A program made the translations under genes and the position numbers. Source: an uncultured Clostridia bacterium (GTDB taxonomy: Bacteria > Bacillota > Clostridia > TANB77 > CAG-508). From it: a DNA stretch of 5,912 bases. Below, piece by piece: positions 3,443 to 5,912 of the stretch (the first letter of the stretch is position 1; every line of letters starts with the position of its first letter). The notes under the pieces were generated by a model. It ran no database searches and was not told where the DNA came from. It saw only the letters and a list, made by a program, of their open reading frames with translations. The stretch is from NCBI GenBank assembly GCA_947632745.1, contig CANRQH010000084.1, positions 1-5,912 of the forward strand. Reading direction: 5' to 3'.

Positions 3443-5832
3443 TTTTCACTAATCTCCGCATATTTTTTTAATTTTTCATATACTAGGTAATTTACACTTC
3501 CTGCTGGAAAGTTTCCATATTTATCTTTCTTTCCTGCTGGAACTCCTGTTAATACTTCAATTCCTTCATCTATGGTAGACACTGCATATATAGTAAATAA
3601 ACCATTTTTTACACTATCTATTATTTCATCAGATAATTGTAGATTTTTAACATTTTGTATTGGTATCATGACTCCATGTGAGCCATCTAAACCTCTCATT
3701 TTGCAAATTTGGTAAAAACCTTCTATTTTTTCGTTTACACCACCTATTGGCTGAATCTCTCCTTTTTGGTTTACAGAGCCAGTAACTGCTATTGCTTGAT
3801 TTATTGGAATTCCTGATAAACTTGAAAGTAATCCATATAATTCTGTACTAGATGCGCTATCTCCATCAACTCCATTATATAATTGTTCAAAACAAATACT
3901 TGCTGTAAGGCTTAGTGGAATTTCTTGAGCGAATCTTTCTCCTAAAAATCCATTTAATATTAAAACTCCTTTAGAGTGGCTAGACCCTGACATTTCTACT
4001 TCACGTTCTATATTTACAATTCCTTTTTTACCAGTAAATGTATTTACTGTAATTTTTGCTGGTTTTCCAAATGTATAATTTCCTATTGTCATAACAGTTA
4101 AACCATTTATTTCCCCTACTTTAGAACCAGTTGTTGATATAAGAAGTGAATTGTCTTGTATCATTTCTGTATAGATTACATCATATTTTTTTACTCTTTC
4201 CTTTTGCTCTTTTAAAGCTTTTTCTATAAAGTTTGAAGTAACAACTTTTGCTTTTGAAATTTGAGCCCATGTTGAAGCTTCTCCTATAATTTCAAATATA
4301 TCGTTAAACAGAGTAGATATTTTTGTTTGGTCTCCCGCCATACGAGATGCATATTCTACAACTTTTGCCATAGCATATTTATCTAATGGTAAAAGTTCTG
4401 ATTGCAAACAATAGTCGTGAATTATTCTTGCTAGTTTGTTTACATTTTCTTCATTTAGTTCTGCAGTATCTTCCCATTCTACTTTTATTTTAAATAAGTT
4501 TTTAAAATCTGAGTCCATTGCAAGTAGTGCTTGGTATATTTCACTATCTCCTATTAAAAATACTTTTAAATCTAGCGGAATTGGCTCTGGTTTTAATGAT
4601 ACAATTGCCATAGAAGAACGCTGGTCTGGCATATTTTCAATTCCAATTTCTTTTATTCTTAATGCCTTTTTTAGTGTTTCATAACTAATTCCATTAGCAA
4701 GCAAATCTCTTGCTTGGAAAATTATATACCCACCATTTGCTTTTTGTAAAAGTCCAGACTTAAGCATTGTAAAATCTGTTTTTAGTGAACCATAATAATT
4801 TTCATATTCTAATTTTCCAAATATGTTTTGATATGAATAGTTAGAATCCATAATTACAGGTGCACCTTCTAGTTCACTATTATCTACAAATAAATTTACT
4901 CTATAATTTAAACATGGATCTTGCTGTGCTTCCATTTGTGGATTTACAGGTCCTCCAGCTTGTGGTTTTGGTTTTGTATCTTCTGCTAAAAATTTTGGAA
5001 CGTTTTTTAATACATCTTGTTTTACATCATTTAAAAATTTATTTATCTTTTTATTTCTCTTGTATTTTGCTTTCAAAAGATTTATGTGAACATTTACTGT
5101 AAGCAAAGCAACATTTGATTGCCATTCTGAAATTTTTTTGTCTGATAATCTTTCTATTTGTTTAACTTTTCCAATTATGTCCATTATCATCTCTTGAACA
5201 ACTGCTGATTTTTCTTCATATACGGCTTTTATTTCATTATCTAATGCATCAAACTCTTCTTCTTTTAAGGCTTTTCCGTCTAAAACAGGCATCATATATA
5301 TTCCATTTTGAGCAGATTTTATTTGAAAATTATATTCTAATGCATCTTTTTCTAACTTTTCCATTAATTTTTGTCTTTTGTCTTCAAATTCTTGCTTTAT
5401 AAGAGCTTTTTCTTTTTCAAAATCGTCATTATTGAATGTATTTTTTATATCTTTTTTTATTTCTTTTATAAAACTATCCATGTCTTCTTTAAATTCTTTT
5501 CCATGTCCTGCTGAAAGTGATACTGCAATTGGTTCATTTGGATTGTTAAAATTGTATATATAACACCAGTCACATGGAACTTTTCTTTTACTTGCAACTT
5601 CTTTTAGATAGTTTTTTGTATACATTGTTTTTCCAACACCACTTGGGCCTTCCAAATAGATGTTGTAACCTTTTATATTAACCTTTACTCCAAATTCTAA
5701 AGCTTTTATTGCCCTATCTTGTCCAATTCCGGTTGTAATAGGTTCTAAATTCTCAGTTGTTTCGAATTTAAAAATTTCTGGATCAAATCTCATTTTTAGT
5801 TTTTTATAGTTTAATTCGTTTTTATTTTTCAT
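3439..5832 (-). CDS. LonB-type ATP-dependent serine protease (AAA ATPase plus Lon protease domain)
   Basis: This 797-residue protein has the architecture of the LonB-like family. The N-terminal part carries a Walker A motif GPSGVGKT (residues 62-69). A long charged, probably coiled-coil insertion follows (about 130-270). The ATPase core continues with NGGYIIFQARDLL. The C-terminal Lon protease domain has Ser659 in DGDSASSTE and Lys702 in GGVNEKIEG as the expected catalytic dyad. It should degrade or unfold proteins in the cytoplasm using ATP; no transmembrane segment is evident. The length is usual for the family and no break is visible. The start is ATG 5832, six bases after AAGG (5842-5839). 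It ends in TGA that overlaps the prepilin ATG. About 16 arginine codons include no in-phase CGG, while four out-of-phase CGG strings (for example GCG-GGA at 4337, ACC-GGA at 5731) cause no break, which makes this gene the internal control for the shift hypothesis. Confidence 0.92.
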   Translation of the reverse strand: MKNKNELNYKKLKMRFDPEIFKFETTENLEPITTGIGQDRAIKALEFGVKVNIKGYNIYLEGPSGVGKTMYTKNYLKEVASKRKVPCDWCYIYNFNNPNEPIAVSLSAGHGKEFKEDMDSFIKEIKKDIKNTFNNDDFEKEKALIKQEFEDKRQKLMEKLEKDALEYNFQIKSAQNGIYMMPVLDGKALKEEEFDALDNEIKAVYEEKSAVVQEMIMDIIGKVKQIERLSDKKISEWQSNVALLTVNVHINLLKAKYKRNKKINKFLNDVKQDVLKNVPKFLAEDTKPKPQAGGPVNPQMEAQQDPCLNYRVNLFVDNSELEGAPVIMDSNYSYQNIFGKLEYENYYGSLKTDFTMLKSGLLQKANGGYIIFQARDLLANGISYETLKKALRIKEIGIENMPDQRSSMAIVSLKPEPIPLDLKVFLIGDSEIYQALLAMDSDFKNLFKIKVEWEDTAELNEENVNKLARIIHDYCLQSELLPLDKYAMAKVVEYASRMAGDQTKISTLFNDIFEIIGEASTWAQISKAKVVTSNFIEKALKEQKERVKKYDVIYTEMIQDNSLLISTTGSKVGEINGLTVMTIGNYTFGKPAKITVNTFTGKKGIVNIEREVEMSGSSHSKGVLILNGFLGERFAQEIPLSLTASICFEQLYNGVDGDSASSTELYGLLSSLSGIPINQAIAVTGSVNQKGEIQPIGGVNEKIEGFYQICKMRGLDGSHGVMIPIQNVKNLQLSDEIIDSVKNGLFTIYAVSTIDEGIEVLTGVPAGKKDKYGNFPAGSVNYLVYEKLKKYAEISEK

Positions 5833-5912
5833 TTGTTACCTTGTATAATATAATCAACAATTAAAATTGATATATTATAATTACCTTTCTCCATTAATTA
5901 TTTTATTCTTAT
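5833..5912 (-). promoter_or_regulatory. Leader region of the Lon-prepilin operon
   Basis: This region contains the ribosome binding site AAGG (5842-5839) and a TATAAT string (5879-5874), but no convincing -35 box at 17 bases, so the promoter is uncertain or may lie outside the window. A second purine-rich stretch GGAGAAAGG (about 5891-5883) is not followed by a suitable start codon. Confidence 0.3.

Noticed and set aside
5829..5894. A 21-codon minus-strand frame that overlaps the Lon-type start as ATGA, a possible leader peptide
   Set aside because: It has no Shine-Dalgarno element, an unremarkable composition and no attenuator structure. A short frame of this size is expected by chance in such A+T-rich DNA.

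Overview
The window is strongly A+T-rich, with short intergenic gaps, Shine-Dalgarno-led starts, AGA-dominated arginine codons and TGA used as a stop. Its protein families (LonB-type protease, class III-like prepilin, S8 subtilase, M23 peptidase) suggest a low-GC Firmicute, most likely an uncultured clostridial gut-type bacterium. That assignment is inferred from composition and family content, not from a marker gene.

Layout from left to right: (1) a membrane-anchored subtilisin-like protein on the minus strand (1-1108, running off the left edge), whose frame is broken twice and whose visible active-site residues are replaced; (2) a divergent control region (1109-1292) with a promoter for each direction and three GTTTAAA-type boxes; (3) a DUF3800 protein on the plus strand (1293-1964) that appears to start at AUA, followed by a strong terminator and a small G+C-rich structured island; (4) a plus-strand M23 peptidase (2265-2857) with a near-consensus promoter, a hairpin over its ribosome binding site and five frame breaks; (5) a minus-strand operon of a LonB-type ATP-dependent protease (3439-5832) and a prepilin-like protein (2912-3442) that overlap by four bases.

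The most striking observation concerns the two broken genes. Between them they need seven +1 shifts, and every one falls exactly at an in-phase CGG triplet. Skipping the C and reading the following GGN (always glycine) restores a full-length protein each time. In the M23 protein this brings all five metal and catalytic residues into one chain. CGG is not used in phase anywhere else in the window, although the intact genes contain about 35 arginine codons. The same string occurs six times out of phase in the intact Lon and DUF3800 genes without any frame break. This does not look like random decay or strand-neutral sequencing error. It suggests that this organism does not read CGG as a normal sense codon and that ribosomes pass it by a +1 shift (or a four-base CGGN decoding). 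The idea is inferred from sequence only and needs raw-read, tRNA and protein evidence.

The two affected products are both predicted to be anchored outside the membrane (a cell-wall peptidase and a subtilase-like protein). They flank the DUF3800 gene. The Lon and prepilin genes look like ordinary intact genes.
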